Shown here piece by piece: positions 62,424 through 64,000 of a DNA stretch of 64,000 nucleotides. The notes below the pieces were generated by a model. That model did not search any database. It was given only the letters and a program-made list of their open reading frames with translations, and was not told the origin of the DNA. The stretch covers positions 62,001-126,000 of the forward strand of contig NZ_QJQX01000057.1 in NCBI RefSeq assembly GCF_013393185.1. The letters run 5' to 3'. Made by a program: the position numbers and the translations under genes. Numbering within the stretch: position 1 is the first letter of the stretch; the number at the start of each line of letters is the position of its first letter. This DNA comes from Sphingobium lactosutens (GTDB lineage Bacteria > Pseudomonadota > Alphaproteobacteria > Sphingomonadales > Sphingomonadaceae).

Positions 62424-62714
62424 ATGGAACGACGATCACATAAAAGACGGTTTGGATATTGGTCGGCGCTAGCTGGGATTTGCGTGCTTTTTGGTGCGTG
62501 GGCCTATTATCGAGGAACCCGCAGTTACATCGATTGCGTGGACGGACATTGCCCTGATGCCGACTCTCCAGAATATTTTATGGGGGTAAGAAGTATGAAT
62601 GAGGCAGCGCCATTCACGGCAATAGAGGTCATGATCGTAGTGGCTGCGGTTGGCATTCTCGCCCGCGCCATTTATCTTATTATACGGCGGGTATTGTGGA
62701 CACTTGCTCCCTGA
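62424..62714 (+). CDS. Small low-GC membrane protein
   Basis: This 96-residue protein has two hydrophobic spans (YWSALAGICVLFGAWAYY and IEVMIVVAAVGILARAIYLII) with a CVDGHC loop between. I do not recognise it. GC is well below the surroundings, as in the small membrane ORFs at 12229 and 18728. No strong SD is seen. Confidence 0.6.
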   Translation: MERRSHKRRFGYWSALAGICVLFGAWAYYRGTRSYIDCVDGHCPDADSPEYFMGVRSMNEAAPFTAIEVMIVVAAVGILARAIYLIIRRVLWTLAP

Positions 62715-62737
62715 GCAGACATCCAGATCGGAACCGT

Positions 62738-63394
62738 TCATTCCTCGGGCGTGCCGTCCAGCGGAAAATATGGCCGCCACGCTCGCGCCTCTTTCACCGC
62801 GCGGGCGAAGGATGGCCGCTCCAGCAGCCGCTGGCGGTAGGCGTGGACATGGCGCAATCCTGGCGGCACCGGGTGCGACCAGTGCGCGTAGAAGAGGTGC
62901 GGCGCGGCGGCGCAATCGGCCAGGCTGAAGGCGTCGCCGGCCACCCATGTCCGCCCCGCCATGTGCGCGTCGAGCCAGGCATAGGCCTTGTCCAGCGCCG
63001 CCCGCGCATCGGCGACGCCCGCCGGATCCTTCTGCCCCTCCGGCCGCAGTGCATCGAACACCAGCTTCTGCTGCGGCGTTGCGACATGATTGTCGAAGAA
63101 ACGGTCGAGCAGCCGCACCTCCAGCGCCATGACGGGATCGTCCGGGATCAGCCGGACCGGCCCCGGATGCTGGATCTGGAGATGCTCGACGATGATGCTG
63201 GCCTCGAACACGGCCCACCTATCATCCTCCAGCACCGGGAATTTCCCGATCGGCCAGAGTTGCGCCAGTAGCGTCCCATTGTCCGGCTGATCGGGTACGA
63301 TCATCCGAAAGGCGAAGGGAATATCATTTTCGTAGAGCGCGATCAGCGCCTTCTGGCAGTAGGAGGAGAAGGGATGGCCGAAAAATTGCAGCAT
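62738..63394 (-). CDS. Glutathione S-transferase family protein
   Basis: This 218-residue protein has a thioredoxin-like N-terminal GST domain (FGHPFSSYCQKALIALYEN; PIGKFPVLEDD; FEASIIVEHLQ, with the Glu-Ala-Ser loop that binds glutathione) and a helical C-terminal domain including AFSLADCAAAPHL. ATG 63392-63394 starts it; upstream extensions are not supported. Substrate is unknown. Confidence 0.9.
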   Translation of the reverse strand: MLQFFGHPFSSYCQKALIALYENDIPFAFRMIVPDQPDNGTLLAQLWPIGKFPVLEDDRWAVFEASIIVEHLQIQHPGPVRLIPDDPVMALEVRLLDRFFDNHVATPQQKLVFDALRPEGQKDPAGVADARAALDKAYAWLDAHMAGRTWVAGDAFSLADCAAAPHLFYAHWSHPVPPGLRHVHAYRQRLLERPSFARAVKEARAWRPYFPLDGTPEE

Positions 63395-63419
63395 CGCCGC
63401 CCCTCCCCCAATGGCCGCA

Positions 63420-64000
63420 TCAGTGGACGAAGCGCGCCACCACATCGCGATAGGAGCGGCTGACCTTCACCTGCGCCCCCGATTCCAGCACCAGGAAACA
63501 TTCGCCGTTGGTGTGGGGCTTCACCTGCCGCACTTGGCTCAGGTTGACGATGGTCGAGCGATGGACGCGCTGGAAATTGCGCGGGTCGAGCCGCTTTTCC
63601 AGATCCTTCATCGTCTCGCGCAGGATCAGGCTATTGTCGGCGGTGTAGATGCACATATAGTCGCCGGCCGCGTCGATCCGCTCGATCGAATCCACGTCGA
63701 CGCGGAAAATCTGCCCGCGATCCTTGATGTTGATGAGCTTTTCGAAGCGGTTGGAGGCCGGCGCATCGTCATCCGCCACGAAATCGCTCATCGCCTGCGG
63801 CGCGACTTCGGCCAGCACTTCGCGCAGCTTCTCGGCTTCCTGCACCTGCCGCTTTTCGCTCAGGCGCTGACGCACACGGTCCAGGGCGTCGGCGAGGCGG
63901 CCTTCCTCGACCGGCTTCATGAGATAATCGACGGCCTGCGCCTCGAATGCGCGGATGGCATGGTCACTATAGGCGGTAACGAAGATGAACAGCGGCGGCT
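63420..64000 (-). CDS. LytTR response regulator (partial, 5' end beyond window)
   Basis: The frame runs off the right edge. The visible part begins PPLFIFVTAYSDHAIRAF, the end of a receiver domain with the conserved VDYLMKPV Lys-Pro, then a linker and a LytTR DNA-binding domain (RGQIFRVDVDSIERIDAAGDYMCIY, FQRVHRSTIVNLSQVRQV). The phospho-Asp is outside the window. A LytS-type kinase may lie beyond the edge; that is inferred. Confidence 0.9.
   Translation of the reverse strand, partial: PPLFIFVTAYSDHAIRAFEAQAVDYLMKPVEEGRLADALDRVRQRLSEKRQVQEAEKLREVLAEVAPQAMSDFVADDDAPASNRFEKLINIKDRGQIFRVDVDSIERIDAAGDYMCIYTADNSLILRETMKDLEKRLDPRNFQRVHRSTIVNLSQVRQVKPHTNGECFLVLESGAQVKVSRSYRDVVARFVH

Overview
This window is ordinary chromosome from a high-GC (about 64%) alphaproteobacterium, almost certainly a sphingomonad (Sphingobium, Sphingomonas or a close relative). 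The evidence is the class I lysyl-tRNA synthetase, the rpmF-plsX-fabH-ihfA-merR cluster, the NDUFA12/DUF2155/aat neighbourhood, nrdA and nrdB of the short class Ia type, two TonB-dependent receptors, and several small Arg/Asp-rich secreted proteins with FFW-type ends. These assignments come from reading protein motifs; no database search was run. I see no rRNA, tRNA, CRISPR array, complete insertion sequence or prophage.

Layout. 1-3.3 kb: end of an RcnB-like gene, a prolyl hydroxylase, a second RcnB-like gene with a structured leader, and lysK. 3.3-7.6 kb: a PilZ protein and an apparent operon of DinG-like helicase, SixA-like phosphatase and GNAT. 7.6-10.7 kb: the leftward operon rpmF, plsX, fabH, ihfA, merR. 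10.9-17.5 kb: MAPEG protein, glyoxalase II-like hydrolase, Rrf2 regulator, RidA/ArsC-like/GDPD operon, nuclease, glycine-zipper protein. 17.7-23.6 kb: nrdB, a low-GC membrane ORF, nrdA, then divergent class I fumarase. 23.7-29.7 kb: TonB receptor, a large structured repeat, a metallo-beta-lactamase-fold lipase-like gene, a GFA protein behind an exact 11-bp CCACA array, and two DUF3617 lipoproteins around an HNH nuclease. 30-36 kb: uvrB, hicAB, an orphan HigA antitoxin lacking a normal start, proline iminopeptidase, a periplasmic methyltransferase and an Oxygenase-NA protein. 36-45 kb: a large TonB-receptor-like protein with a Gly-rich insert, a receiver-only response regulator, homocysteine methyltransferase, a membrane GGDEF-EAL-PilZ protein, dnaN and an IalB-like protein. 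45-54 kb: rlmN, an outer-membrane barrel, a cytochrome b561/molybdoenzyme pair, cfa, a small secreted protein with a hairpin-sequestered ribosome site, a membrane protein/serine protease pair, and tandem CHAP proteins. 54-64 kb: recF, lipoproteins, peroxiredoxin, dienelactone hydrolase, DUF192, NDUFA12, DUF2155 overlapping aat, dipeptidase, GST, and the C-terminal part of a LytTR response regulator.

How it works together. Most genes are housekeeping: fatty-acid and phospholipid precursors (plsX, fabH, cfa), dNTP supply and DNA repair (nrdAB, uvrB, recF, dnaN, DinG-like helicase), translation (lysK, rpmF, rlmN), central metabolism (fumarase, NDUFA12), and envelope functions.

The least expected signals are non-coding. 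(1) Two genes for small secreted Arg/Asp-rich proteins (979 and 50788) have leaders predicted to fold so that the start codon or the Shine-Dalgarno sequence is paired; both, and a third related gene at 16802, carry a similar TTCCC-type element upstream. (2) Six CCACA units at exactly 11-bp spacing fill the gap before the GFA gene, with matching DnaA-box-like sequence on the other side of the preceding gene. (3) Two copies of a 38-bp palindromic repeat show compensatory stem changes. (4) A low-GC ORF and a strong hairpin separate nrdA from nrdB. (5) aat and the DUF2155 gene overlap antisense by about 208 nt.
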